Shown here: piece after piece, positions 12,165 to 23,033 of the stretch
Layout of the letters: every line of letters begins with the position of its first letter
Position numbering within the stretch: position 1 is the stretch's first letter
Origin: Thereva unica
Lineage: Eukaryota; Arthropoda; Insecta; Diptera; Therevidae
NCBI GenBank assembly: GCA_949987705.1
Contig: CATLJY010000151.1
Coordinates: 62,001-126,000 of the forward strand
Length of the DNA stretch: 64,000 bases
Direction of reading: 5' to 3'
The notes under the pieces: model-generated
What the model saw: the letters and a program-made list of their open reading frames with translations, nothing else
What the model was told of the DNA's origin: nothing
Databases searched by the model: none
Made by a program: the position numbers and the translations under genes

Positions 12165-12555
12165 GAGTGCAATGTCGACCAACAGGCTCTAGTTATAAGA
12201 TAGTAAAGGTAGAAAGAGAAGTGAAGGAAGAAACTGCCCCAAGTTTTTTATTCCTCCTATTCGCAACCTTTACTATCGCGATTCTGACATCGCCTCCTCG
12301 CGATTCTGACATCGTCTCCTGTGTTAAGCCTCTTAAAACGAGTTGAATCTCATCAACCAACCGATGACATGCGTTTTGGTGGAGCGGGAAGGGCTGAGGA
12401 AAGTTGTGACAGGAGGAATCAGGATTGTAAAGAGGGAAAAAGAAAAAAGGAAAGTTATGTCGGTGGGAAAGTGGAAAAGGCGAAGGACCGTGGGATACCG
12501 GAACCGGGACCTATGGGATGGTAGCCAGTCACCTTACTTCCTAGACTACTCTTGA
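12165..12555 (-). mobile_element. tRNA-derived SINE, diverged copy
   Basis: Same family as 24150-24569, reversed. Shared blocks include GAGTTGAATCTCATCA, CCAACCGATGACATGCG, GACAGGAGGAATCAGGA and GGAAAGTTATGT. The internal piece CTCGCGATTCTGACATCG is tandemly doubled near 12275-12320. The tRNA-like head (right end) is degraded and its B box is no longer canonical. Confidence 0.65.
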
Positions 12556-12599
12556 CTATCTGATAACAGAAATACCCGGGCTCCCGGCACTGATTCGAC

Positions 12600-13010
12600 T
12601 GCATTGCTAGGCAAGCATGAAAAATTGCTAAAAGTTCTGCCTGGAAATTGCTGGCGAAATAAGGCAGGCGGAAACTGTTAATTTATGGGGAAAACACTCC
12701 AGTCCTACACCTGACTCTGATTTGGTTCCGTCTGTGTACAAGAGAAAGTCATGGTCCTTGTCAGGTTGGAAATATACCCACTCTTCTCTGGATCCGGATA
12801 TTGAGGTCAATACCGAAATTTAATTTTGCGACCGGTGGTCGGTGTCGGTCCTGATACCATTTCTTGTGGTAGGGAGCACGGTATATTACTGTACCCGTAG
12901 GTCTTCTCGACACAACAACCCGCTTCATGCAGCCGGAGGGCGGCACTGGCCGTCTGCTGCTTGATGTATAAATCAGGTGGCAGCAGATTGAGAATTACAT
13001 ACATACGTTG
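12600..13010 (-). pseudogene. LOA/R1-type LINE RT-RNase H junction
   Basis: The minus strand reads LNLLPPDLYIKQQTASAALRLHEAG, then DHDFLLYTDGTKSESGVGLECF. This is the thumb-to-RNase H join of a LOA/R1-type ORF2. The first RNase H catalytic Asp is visible in YTDGTK; the other acidic positions are not reached. Both ends are truncated. Confidence 0.6.
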
Positions 13011-13629
13011 AGCGCGTCCGTCTTTTGTTGGATCTAATTAAAGTTATTTGTTTCTAAATTGCGTCTATTTAACATATAATGGTTCTTGACTACATACTCA
13101 AACTTCGTCAACATGTAGAATCGCCCATTCGCCCAACTAAAGTCGAACCGAATTAAATGTCTCAATCCTTTCGACAATGTACCTTTTTGTTACTCTAAGA
13201 GATATACAGCTTCAAACACTCCACTCCAGCTCACCTTATTTCCATTTGTTTTGGTCAAACACCCAAAAAAACAACCCAAAACACACGCTACAAAAATCTC
13301 AAAAACGTATTCAGCTAATACCAAAACAATCTGATTACACTGAAACAAAAAGGTACGCCACTTTGCACATCATTCACACACAAGCGTCTCTAGCTCTGTA
13401 GCTCAGCACTTGGAATCCTTTAATTCCTGCCGAAAACTGTCTCGACAAACAGTAGAACGCTCCGTTAAGCAACAACGTCAAATTAGCACAGTCTACTGCA
13501 CCCCAGCCAATAAGGGCAGTCAGGCAGACTGACATCCTTTACAGAGTTACATTTTCACCTGCACTTCAATTACACCTGGTTCTATTCTTATCCTGGAAAT
13601 TTTTCCTACTTGTGGTTTTTTTTAAACAG
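13011..13629. other. Intron 3' part before a GABA-B-R1 exon
   Basis: No coding signal. It ends in a T-rich stretch and an AG at 13628-13629, the acceptor of the first recognised exon. Confidence 0.7.
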
Positions 13630-13795
13630 GTTGGTACGAAGACAATTGGTACGAGGTAAATCTGGAAAATGAAAATATCTCGTGTACAAGAGAACAAATG
13701 AAAATGGCTGCCGAAGGACACCTAACAACAGAGGCGTTGATGTGGAATCAGAATAGTCAGAAAACGATATCCGGGATGTCATCGGAGGATTTCAG
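13630..13795 (+). CDS. GABA-B receptor subunit 1, ectodomain exon
   Basis: GABA-B-R1 is the GABA-binding subunit of the heterodimeric class C G-protein-coupled receptor, at the plasma membrane and coupled to Gi/o. This 166-bp exon completes a split Gly codon, then reads WYEDNWYEVNLENENISCTR, then AAEGHLTTEALMW, ending in DF plus two bases of Arg. It belongs to the second lobe of the Venus-flytrap domain. The first Trp matches mammalian GB1b Trp278, an agonist contact. Acceptor AG is at 13628-13629; donor GTATGG starts at 13796. Spliced to 13960 the Arg codon is AGG and the frame continues. There are no stops or indels, so the gene looks functional. Identity rests on remembered fly and mammalian GABA-B-R1 sequences. 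Confidence 0.95.
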
Positions 13796-13959
13796 GTATG
13801 GAGCAATAATAAGGATATAAATTTGCGCAAGGATTTTTGTGTGTTGTTTGAATTTTTTGTTGTTTTTTTTTTTTGTTACTATTCAATTATATCCTGGTGA
13901 TGTTTTTTGGTATTTTGCCATTTATTTTCTCTTCTTGTGTCTTTTTGGTGTGTGTCCAG

Positions 13960-14203
13960 GTATCGCCTCAACGAAGCACTAATCAATGAAGGATACGATA
14001 TCGGACACAATCGATATCCAGAAGGATACCAGGAGGCACCATTAGCGTACGATGCTGTATGGAGTGTGGCATTAGCATTTAACAAAACAATGGAGCGGCT
14101 GAAGGAGCGAGGACGTTCCCTTAAGGACTTTACATACACCGACAAGGATATTGCCGACGAGATCTATGCCGCCATGAACTCAACGCAATTCTTGGGGGTC
14201 TCG
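13960..14203 (+). CDS. GABA-B receptor subunit 1, ectodomain exon
   Basis: This 244-bp exon follows a short 164-bp intron. It reads YRLNEALINEGYDIGHNRYP, then EGYQEAPLAYDAVWSVALAF, then DFTYTDKDIADEIYAAMNST and QFLGVS. The Glu of QEAPLAYDA corresponds to GB1b Glu349, which contacts the GABA amine. Together with the Trp in the preceding exon, two ligand contacts are kept. Acceptor CCAG ends at 13959; donor GTGAGT starts at 14204 in phase 0. The open frame runs on into the intron, but codons after GVS have no similarity to the family, so I end the exon at the donor. The next coding exon is 44 kb away. Confidence 0.95.
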
Positions 14204-15128
14204 GTGAGTGTTCATTTTTTTTTTGTGTTATTTGAATATATCTATATTTTTTTCGCCGTCATTTTCCTTCTACACTGGTAAAGAGCTTGTCAGATCCTTA
14301 AGGGCTGAAAGCTCCTTATATTTAAGTCCTGAGAGCTGTGATTTTTCCTGATTAATTTTCTGTGTTGTCACTAGACAATCTTTCATAATTTTCTTACTTT
14401 AGAATTTTTCCCCTTAAGTTGTTGTTAGAGGAATGGAATGATGAACATTTTACGAAGCGCCAGGACGATGGATGGAGTTTCTCTTCTTCTTCTTTTATTA
14501 TTCTTCTTCCTTTGTGTCCTGAAACAAAAAATAAAAAAACGCTGATCTTATTTTCAGAAAGTGAAGTCCTTTAGCTTTAAAGAATGTTTTTTTGTTTCCT
14601 TGCTTACAATGACGCTCCTGTGCAAGCAGAGTAACATTCGTGCTACTTTAAGACTGTTTATTTCCTGCTCGCCTTCAAGGAGGCAATCTCGAAGAAAACA
14701 TCAAGATTGAAATCTCCACAAATGCTTTAAAATGCAAATTTATCTCGTCTTATCTTCGGCGACGTGTTTAACATAAAATATTATTTCACTGGTATTTAAT
14801 TTTAAAAGTCTTCTGCCATCGTGCATATAGAAGGAAATTTTTGGAGGATTTTTGGAGCGCTTCAATGGGATGTCGCACGTGTACAATCATCGATTGCCCT
14901 TCGGGGCTTAATAAGTGATACTCCTTCATTTACAATAAATTATCTGTACGAGCCTTATTTATCGGCGGAGCTATTTGACTAGCCTAAAATATGTTTATCG
15001 ATTATTTGTGCTGATTCGAATCTGGCTTAGAGGAGTTTTTGGCGGTGTAGAATTATGTTTGGAGGAGATTGTTATTGGGCAATCGGTGTATGTGGGGACG
15101 ATTAATGTTTTGGGAATTGTTTGTGAAG

Positions 15129-15139
15129 TAATATCAATG
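15129..15139. repeat. Target-site duplication of LOA-like LINE (left)
   Basis: TAATATCAATG here is repeated exactly at 17554-17564, just after the element's 3' CCTAACC repeats. The two 11-bp copies bracket the insertion and fix both ends. Confidence 0.9.
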
Positions 15140-17553
15140 TAAGCACCTTCCAGCCCTATAAATCACCAGGCCCTGACGGCATAGTACCGGCACAACTGCA
15201 ACGCACGCTTAGTCATATAATGCCCTGGTTGCAGGCCATGTTTTCCGGGTGCCTGCAGATCAACTGTATTCCTTCTAGCTGGAAAGAGGTAAAAGTGGTT
15301 TTTATACCCAAGGCAGGAAAAGCCTCCCATACAACACCCAAAGACTTCAGGCCAATCAGCCTATCATCCTTTTTATTGAAGACTCTAGAACGGCTAATTG
15401 AAATATATCTGAGGCAGACCATACCAACCTCGGAGCTTTCTGGCGCGCAGCACGCCTATACAAAGGGCAGATCCACGGATACTGTCCTTCACTCATTGGT
15501 TTCAACCATAGAAAAGTCACTCCAAATTAAGGAATACACCCTAGTAGCTTTCCTTGACATAGAGGGAGCTTTTAACAACGTGCTCCCGGACGCCATTACC
15601 CTGGCCTTGGCGAAGCTGAGAATAGAGGCACCGCTGGTGTCTCTTATACATCAAATGCTTACCGGCAGGATCGTGATCTCAACCCTTGGCGACTGCTCGG
15701 TTCGAAGGGCCGTCAACAGAGGTACCCCGCAAGGAGGAGTACTTTCTCCACTTTTATGGGCCGCGACCGTGAACCAGCTGCTGCGACGCTTGGAGGCAGT
15801 GGGACATCATGTACTGGCGTACGCGGATGACATTGTCATCATCATAAAAGGAAAATTCCCACAAGTCCTCTGTGATCTCATGGAGGCGGCGTTACTAACT
15901 CTTTCAAACTGGGCTGCCACCCGCGGACTCAGCGTTAACCCTGATAAAACAGAATTAGTTCTCTTCACGAAGAGATATAAAACTCCACCACTAACTCCAC
16001 CCCGACTAAACAATGTCAGGCTCAAATTCAGCAACAGCGCCAAATATCTGGGAATAACCCTGGACAAGAAGCTCCTCTGGAATGAAAACACAGAAGAGCG
16101 CATTAAGAAAGCGAACATAGCGCTTTTCGCTTGCAAAAAATCCATAGGGAAGAAATGGGGTTTCTCCCCGAACATAGTACGATGGATCTATACAGCGATT
16201 GTCCGTCCAATACTCCTATACGGGGTCTTAGTATGGTGGCCAACCCTAAATAAGTCCACTGTGCTCAACAAACTACAGAAAGTACAAAGGTGTGCGGAGT
16301 TATGCATAACAGGAGCCCTTCGCTCCACTCCTACAGACGCCCTAAATGTTATGCTATTCCTTCCTCCTTTAAATCTTGTGGCTAAGGAAAGCGCAACCAT
16401 CGCAGCCCTTAGAATAAAAGAATCTGGCTTTTGAACCGGAATCGTAGGAGGACACACGAAAGTGCTGGACTCGGTTACCATCCCCATAAAAACGGACTTC
16501 TGCATACCCGAAATCAACTTCACAAGAAACTACGGAGTCCACATCCCTTCACGTTGTGAATGGAGAAACAGACCACACAGTTCTCAAGGTGCCACAAACT
16601 TCTTTACTGATGGCTCTAAACTCGAAGGTCGTGTAGGAGGAGGAGTATTTTCCCCAGAGCTTGGGATTGAAGTCTCCTTTCGACTACCCGATCACTGTAG
16701 TGTATACCAAGCAGAGGTTTTAGCAATACATGAGGCTGTTCTACTGATCAACCAACAAGGCGACAGAAATCGGACTGTTTACATCTTCTCAGATAGTCAG
16801 GCGGCTCTGAAAGCCCTGGGCTCTTGCACAAACAGCTCTAGAACTACCTCTGAATGTCGCAGATCTCTTAACGAGATGGCTCAACAGTTCAGGACCCTCC
16901 TCGTATGGGTGCCTGGGCACCGAAATATAGAGGGAAATTGTAAAGTTGACGAACTGGCTAGGAAGGGCACGACCGCTACTTTCCTTCCGGAAAAGGAAAG
17001 AGTTGGTATGCCTTGGGCCACTTTTAAACTCCAATGCAAACAGCACACAATGCTACAAGCGAAAAAGCATTGGAGAGATCTTAATAAGTGCATGGTGGCC
17101 AAACTAACCTGGCCCTCTTATGATCTTCAGCGGACCACCTCATTACTGAGTCTCGGTAGACCAGACCTCTCAGCTATAGTGGGAGTGCTTACCGGACACT
17201 GTCTGATAGGGACGCATGCGACCCGCTTAGGTCTTGAGACCTACGATTTTTGTAGAAGCTGTAAAAATCCGGACGAGGAGGAAAGTGTACTACATCTCCT
17301 CTGTCACTGTCCAGCCCTATGCAGAAAGAGACTAAGCGCATTTGGCGAGCCCTTTTTAAACACGCTTACGGAGATCTCAAAGATCGGGATCCCGCAACTT
17401 AGAAGATTCATTACTTCCTCGAGATGGTTTAGCGAAGAAACGACCCTTGAACAACAAGTTTAAAGTGGGATCACTATGGCATCACAATGGGCCTATCCTT
17501 TTGGCCTAAGTGTATGAGCTCAAACCAACAGCTCAGCCATATCTAACCTAACC
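15140..17553 (+). mobile_element. 5'-truncated LOA-like LINE with 11-bp TSD
   Basis: A 2.4-kb non-LTR retrotransposon copy holding reverse transcriptase and RNase H but no endonuclease or ORF1, as expected when target-primed reverse transcription stops early. The 3' end is ATCTAACCTAACCT with no long poly(A). Related 3' ends occur at 51770-51955. The perfect TSD and nearly open frame suggest a fairly young insertion, oriented like the host gene. Confidence 0.9.
15142..17463 (+). pseudogene. LINE reverse transcriptase-RNase H, one stop
   Basis: ORF2 C-terminal part of a non-LTR retrotransposon; it copies element RNA into DNA at the target site. The frame opens in SPGPDG, then shows DFRPISL, AFLDIEGAFNNV, RGTPQGGVLSPLLW and the catalytic LAYADDIVI. 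RNase H follows: FFTDGSK, YQAEVLAIHEA, FSDSQAALKAL and GNCKVDELAR, giving the D-E-D-D set. A Cys/His motif (CRSC, then HLLCHC) ends the protein. The single defect is an in-frame TGA at 16432-16434 between RT and RNase H (ESGF-stop), one base from Trp. There are no frameshifts. An RNase H domain and the CCTAACC tail fit LOA better than Jockey, but the clade needs a tree. Confidence 0.85.
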
Positions 17554-17564
17554 TAATATCAATG
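17554..17564. repeat. Target-site duplication of LOA-like LINE (right)
   Basis: Right copy of TAATATCAATG, matching 15129-15139. Confidence 0.9.
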
Positions 17565-17775
17565 CATTTTGGAGGATATTTATGTGTAAGTTGCTTGTAG
17601 CAATTATTCTGCAACAATAAATCTGATATACGTTATTCTGAACATCGCAGATTTTTATTATCGTCTTTCCCTGTCTCTTCCTTTTAGTAAAGAGTTGGAC
17701 CCAAGAAGACCTGCGGAAACCACTACCTCAATCAATGCAGCCCTTCGCTATACCCCTATTTGTAGCACATACCGC

Positions 17776-18097
17776 TGTGACGTACCCCAAAGTTCTGAGT
17801 CGCAATCAGTCCTTAGTAGTAACTTAACAGTAATTAGAATATCGAGAGTCAGTACTGTTGCGACGGCTCCCACGAAAAGACGTGTTTTTAGAATAGAGTT
17901 AAAGTTTTTTAATCAATATAAATAAAAGGTGTTGTTTAGCATATTATGGTTTATTAATTTATAAATTATGGGGAGTTGGCACGATGAAACCCCCACATAA
18001 ATGGTGACTCCGACGTGATTTTGTGATTTGTGATTTTTTTTTATAAAGAGGGGTGATGTGGCGTACCCCAAAGTTCTGAGTCACAATCACTCCTTAG
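17776..18097 (+). mobile_element. Collapsed LTR retrotransposon: LTR, PBS, PPT, part LTR
   Basis: The LTR at 17776-17997 begins TGTGACGTACCCCAAAG and ends CCCCCACA. A primer-binding-site-like TGGTGACTCCGACG lies at 18002-18015, a purine tract AAAGAGGGGTGA at 18045-18056, and at 18057 a second LTR start TGTGGCGTACCCCAAAG. The two starts match over about 41 bp, then diverge. After 18097 a piece complementary to the LTR (CTAAGGACTGATTGCGA) indicates an inversion. All coding sequence is gone. TG..CA ends fit a gypsy-type element. Confidence 0.65.
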
Positions 18098-18218
18098 ATA
18101 ATAGATAACTGCATCTCCTAACTAAGGACTGATTGCGAAGGTTACATTTCGTACGTCAAGTCCCGCAAGTCTAAGCAACAAGCAGTCGTTGAAACAGTAG
18201 TGATGGACTGACAGGCGC

Positions 18219-21200
18219 TTTATTATTATTATTATTATTTATTAAAATTCACTAGTACATAAAGATAATTACAATCTTAACACGCTATAACACGTATGTA
18301 CATCAAAAAATGGATAAAAGTTTATATAAATCAAAATAAAAAAAAATTAAACTAAAAATTGGCTTAATATTAAGATACGTTACATAAGATAAAGAGAGAG
18401 AGAGAAAAGAAAAAAAAAAGAAGAAAGGAAGAAATGCTAAAGAGAAAAAACTAAAACTAATTTGATGGAAGATTATTGACTTGTAAGGTAATTAGATACA
18501 AGCTTCCTGAACACATTCATAGACCTCGCACTCTGAATGGCGTGTGGCAAATTGTTCCACATGCGAAGACAGTGAACAAAAAAGGACCTTTGCCCAACAA
18601 GGTGATGGACTCTGAGCGGGATAAAAAGTATTTTCCTAGTTGTACGACCGCGATGAAGATACTCGAGGAGGTAGGACGGACGTTCAAAGCGCTGAAGTTT
18701 ATAGATGAATAATACTGCCTTGAGGAAAAGGTATTGGTCGAACGTGCAACCCAGGATAGAAGAGCCGTAAGGGCTTATATGGTCAAATCTGCGGAGGTTA
18801 TACACAAACCTGGTACAATCATTAAAGGCAACGTTAAGTTTGGCCCGGCATGATGCATCTGGGGACGGAAAGACTGAGCTAGCGTAAGTAAAGTGAGGCA
18901 GCACTAAGGATTTGATAAGCTTTGACCGCACACTTGCAGGCAGAATGGACGCGAACAGCCAGAGGCGGCGCAAATTACCGTATATTTTGGATAAAGTATG
19001 ATCGGTTTGATCACAGCAGGTTAGTTGTGTATTCAGGTAAACACCTAGGTTCTTGACTCGTGGCTGGTAGGGTAAGGTTGTATGCATAAGAGTAATAGGC
19101 GGTAAATACGAGGTGTCTAACTCACTCCTGTACATTGCGATTCATGTAGACTTGGCGGCATTTAGATGTAACTGATTTGTTAATGACCATTGATATACTC
19201 GTTCGAGGTCAGCATTGATGTTGTAGACACAGTTTTCCACTAACCCAAGGGGACTATATGAATAAAGCTGAACATCATCCGCATACATGTGGAGTTTGCA
19301 ATCCTTGACAGAATTACAGATATCATTAATGTAGATGCTGAAAAGTAATGGCCCTAGAATGGAGCCTTGCGGCACCCCACATGTAATTGGTGATGGATCG
19401 GAGATAGAATCTTGAAACCATACCATTTGGGAACGATTACTTAAGTAATTCCGAATTAAGGAGATCGCTGAGGGGGAGAAACCTATATAGTTTGATAACT
19501 TAGTTTCGAGAAGCTTATGATTGACACTATCAAATGCCTTGCTGAAGTCGAGAAGCACCAGAAATGCAATTTTATCACCATCAAGAGCCATACGAAGGTC
19601 AGTAGTTACCTTTAGCAGCGCAGTTTCACAGCTACTGCTTTTCCGGAAGCCGGACTGTGTACTTGACAGCAAAGACCACATTTCACAGTGGGCTTGGATT
19701 TGCCATGACATTAATTTCTCAAGTACTTTGCCTAAGAAACATAGGGTACTGATGGGGCGATAATCAGAGGGGTTTTTCGGAGATTTGCATTTGGGTAAGG
19801 CAATTACTTTCGCATTTTTCCATTGACTTGGAAAATATGATTTTGTGAGGCAGTTATTAAAAATGTGTGTAAGATAGGGGAAGATCACAGGAAAAATGCA
19901 CTTAAGGAAGGTTGGCGGAAGATCATCAAGTCCAACAGAATCCGACTTTATGGAGTAAAAAGCTTTGTGAACTTCAGAGTAATCCACATTGCGAAAACTG
20001 AAGTGCCTAAGATTGCCATCAATTATTCTCGAGCAGGAATTGTCACTAGTATTGTTGACAACCGTGGTAAAATAGTTGTTTAGTTCGTTTGCGGTGAAAC
20101 TACTCTGGGCTGCACAGTCATCACCATGAATCCCAAGTTTCTTTACGTTAGCCCATTTCTTCGAGGGTAGGGATGGACTGAGTTTAGCTGAAAAGAACTT
20201 CAGTTTAGCTTTGCGTATAGTCGAAGTGACTACATTCCTGACAACTGTGTAAGCTCTACGGTTGGCTTCAGTTCTATTTCTCTTATATCTTTTAAACAAG
20301 TATTCTCTCTCAGATATAAGACGTTTTATTTGAGGGGAGAGCCAAGGTGAGGTAGAGGGAAGTATGCGTTTAACTTTGATTGGGGCAAACGATTCGAGAA
20401 GGTGCTTGCACAGAAGGCTAAAGTGTGCTACTTGGTCGTCAATGTCATGAAACCAGAAAACATTGTCCCAAGAAAGTACGGAAAATTCATGTAACAGATC
20501 AGGAGTGTTAATGGCCTTATAATCACGGTAAGAAAGAGTTTTATTCTCACTGCTTTCAATTGCGAAGTTGAGGGAAAGATATAGGATGTCATGATCAAGA
20601 TAACTTGGGGGGCTGATCTGATTGTGAAATAAGACATTCCCTCTATCCGACACGAAAAATATGTCCAGCAAGGATGGATTAGAGGTGTTACAGTACGTTG
20701 GAAGTTGATTGATTGGCTTCAGGTCAAAAGTTTTGAAAAAGGTTAGGAAATTATTGCGCAGAGAGCTGTATGATAGGATATTGACGTTAAAATCTCCTCC
20801 AACAATCATGCTATCATAATTGTGAGTTGCTTCGGAGAGCCACATTTCTAGTTCACTGGCTACAGGTAACGAGAATGTGCGAGGAGGACAGTAAACCACG
20901 GTCGCAAGGCATTTTCTAACACCACACACAATTTCAACGCTAAGGAATTTCAGAGCATTGGATATATAGATTCTTTTACCTTGAAACAGCGGAGACCTTT
21001 TTTAACATAAACAGCGACGCCGCCACCAGGGCGATCCTTCCGATCGTTTCTAAATAAACTGTACCCATCGATTGATACAGATATTGAAGGAACATGATCG
21101 CGAAGTGAAGCTTCGGACACTAACAAGACATGGATGTTGGACCCAAGAAAAATTTCGCGCAGTTCATCAATTTTATTACGTAGGCTTCTCGCATTGATGT

Positions 21201-21300
21201 GACAAAAATTTAATCCATGAGCCCTATTTTGAAATATGTTGAGTAAAGTTCTAATTTTGTTCATGTCAAAAAGGTAAGGTTTTACTACCTAGGTCGCCAG
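18219..21300 (-). mobile_element. L2/CR1-like LINE
   Basis: A minus-strand non-LTR retrotransposon. Its 3' end (left) is an (ATT)n tract at 18219-18243, followed by an untranslated region and then ORF2. No ORF1 of this element is clearly recognisable upstream, so the right end is approximate. No target duplication was identified. Confidence 0.75.
18473..21264 (-). pseudogene. L2/CR1-like LINE ORF2, endonuclease-RT
   Basis: A protein of about 900 residues in order: APE-type endonuclease (CHINARSLRNKIDELREIF, VSEASL, GGGVAVYV, VVYCPP, GGDFNVN, LLDIFFVS, LDHDIL), then reverse transcriptase (DYRPISTLCFLGKVLEKL, STQSGFRKSSSCETALLKV, LLDFSKAFDSVNHKLL, CGVPQGSILGPLLFSIYIND, MYADDVQLY), then a C-terminal LRMWNNLP box. 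There is no RNase H. Two lesions: a frameshift near 20950-20975 in the endonuclease and an in-frame TGA at 19142-19144 after the palm. The usual SETWL is SEASL; the Glu is kept. The clade is inferred from the C-terminal box and lack of RNase H. Confidence 0.85.
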
Positions 21301-21378
21301 TGCGAGGTGGCAGAAAGTGTAAAGGATGCGCGATGTTTGAAAAATGAAATTCTAAGACCAAGCAATAATAATCCATCA

Positions 21379-22083
21379 TTACAAAAAAGAAAACTGAAAA
21401 AGTATAAAAATGAAAACGAAAAGAAAAGACAAAAGAATGGAAAAAAAAAAGGTAGAGTTCGATTTAACAGCGTACGACATAGCTGCTAGTGGCAATACTT
21501 TGTATTCTCTCCTGAACCTTATCGATTCAAATGTTTTCCCATTTAGGGCAAACATGAGTTTTGATCTAATCTCGAAGGCATTCTGGCAGTTTATGCTGTC
21601 GCCTCCAACTAAACCTGAGCTGATGGAATGCAATTTGCCCTCGCCTGGGAATGGATGATGTCCAGAAAACCAACTGTACAATTTTTCGACGTCTTCGTTG
21701 TCACGGAGAATTATGCTTGGTCTCATACCGACGTGCTGCTCGGAACATGCGCTGAAGACATTGCAGAAAATTTCCAGATTTCTGCAAAGTTCGACAAAAG
21801 AGACCCTGCCTGCAGTCCATGTTTCCATTGTGCTTTCAATAAGCCTCTTCTTACAAGACCACCTAAAGTTTTGAGATCTTTCATGTAGAATATTTGTTAG
21901 TTACTCTTGTAGCGAATGATTCGGTGAACTTCTTAAACTCTTCTGGAGCCATAATTTCTGGAAGTTGTCTCGCAGAAATGGCCGCTTGCATGGCAGAATG
22001 GTTTCATATTTTGTACTGTGTTCAAATAACGACTCCAATTCACGCACTGCTTCGATGAAATTCATTCTGAAGTCTGAACCCAC
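21379..22083 (-). pseudogene. Unidentified TE-type protein remnant
   Basis: One minus-strand frame from ATG at 22083 to about 21440, broken by a stop at 21901-21903. Readable pieces include NFQKLWLQKSL, ILHERSQNFRWSCKKRL, TWTAGRVSFVELCRNLEIF, WFSGHHPFPGEGKLHSISSG, LVGGDSINCQ and REYKVLPLAAM. The composition is that of a real protein until it enters an A-rich tract. I do not recognise a named domain. It could be a DNA transposon protein or ORF1 of the LINE to its left. The function is not assigned. Confidence 0.45.
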
Positions 22084-22105
22084 AATTTTCCTGTTTCAAT
22101 TTTTC

Positions 22106-22405
22106 TTGATAAGGTGGTCCAAAAAATTTAACAACCCCTTGATCATTAAAAATCTATACATTTCTCTTGTCAGACCATTACTCGAATATTCGTCCCAGGT
22201 TTGGTCTCCTCAGTATGCTTCGCATGTTGCAAGTTCAACGTTCGTTCGATTCGCACTGAATCATCTTCTTTGGGAAACCCCATTAGTTATTCCATCATAT
22301 GAATCCCGGCTTAAGTTACTGAACATAAGCTCTCTTCACAAGCCTCGTGAGGTGGCCGATGTTGTAATTGTTCATCAGTCCTTAATGGAAAGGTCGACTT
22401 AGGTT
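22106..22405 (+). pseudogene. CR1-like LINE ORF2 C-terminal fragment
   Basis: Reads RWSKKFNNPLIIKNLYISLV, RPLLEYSSQVWSPQYASHV, FVRFALNHL and RLKLLNISSLHKPREVADVV. This matches the C-terminal region of the CR1-like element at 43371-43870 (RWSKEFNNPLVTKHLYVSLV and so on) with a short internal deletion. It shows a second insertion of that family in this intron in the opposite orientation. Confidence 0.75.
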
Positions 22406-22699
22406 TACTAGGTCGCCGTTCGTCGGGGTGTTCCTTACCTTTTTCTAGTTAGCTCTATACGATTTCAACACGACCTAGACTTTCAGGGTGATTATTTTAT
22501 TTTTCGGCCTTCGTGCTTCTCACCAAAAATCAGACACAAACTACTTATCCATATTTTTTTCTCAAAAATTGTTTTTCCCCAGCCTACCCCTTCTTCCAAA
22601 TTTATGTAAACGTCACATCATTTTAAGTGGCTTAAAGGTGTATTTCCAAAAGTGAAAATAAGCCCGCCCGTTACAAAGCTATATTCAATCCACAGACGT

Positions 22700-22870
22700 C
22701 ATAGTTAGGGATGCGAAAACGGTACTCGATTCTTTACTCATATGAGTATTTATCTTTCGATTCGACTCATATAAGTACTCGATAGTTTTGCCTGAGTACT
22801 TTTACTCATATCAGTAGGTACTTAAAGGGTAGAATCGAGTATCAAGTCAGAATTCAAGTTTATCTCAGGC
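22700..22870. repeat. TACTC/GAGTA-rich degenerate repeat tract
   Basis: Many alternating copies of ACTCATATGAGTA, GAGTACTT and TCGAGTA. A similar but non-identical tract occurs at 25940-26060. The pair could be the subterminal regions of one interrupted DNA transposon, but the outer ends do not clearly match. Confidence 0.4.
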
Positions 22871-23033
22871 ATGAGTATTTTCCATATAAAGGTGTTACAC
22901 ATTATAATTTTTCTGCCTCAATTAAGGGCCTTAAACATCCCTAAACTCTTCTCAATTGAGAAAGAAAAGTTCTTCCCAAACGAAAATTGGTGCTCTTTTA
23001 TAGTGCAGAAATATGTATGCTTTTCTATCTGTT

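Noticed and set aside
13907..14281. A 124-codon open frame spanning a GABA-B-R1 exon
   Set aside because: Only 13960-14203 matches the receptor; the ends are intron sequence outside good splice sites.
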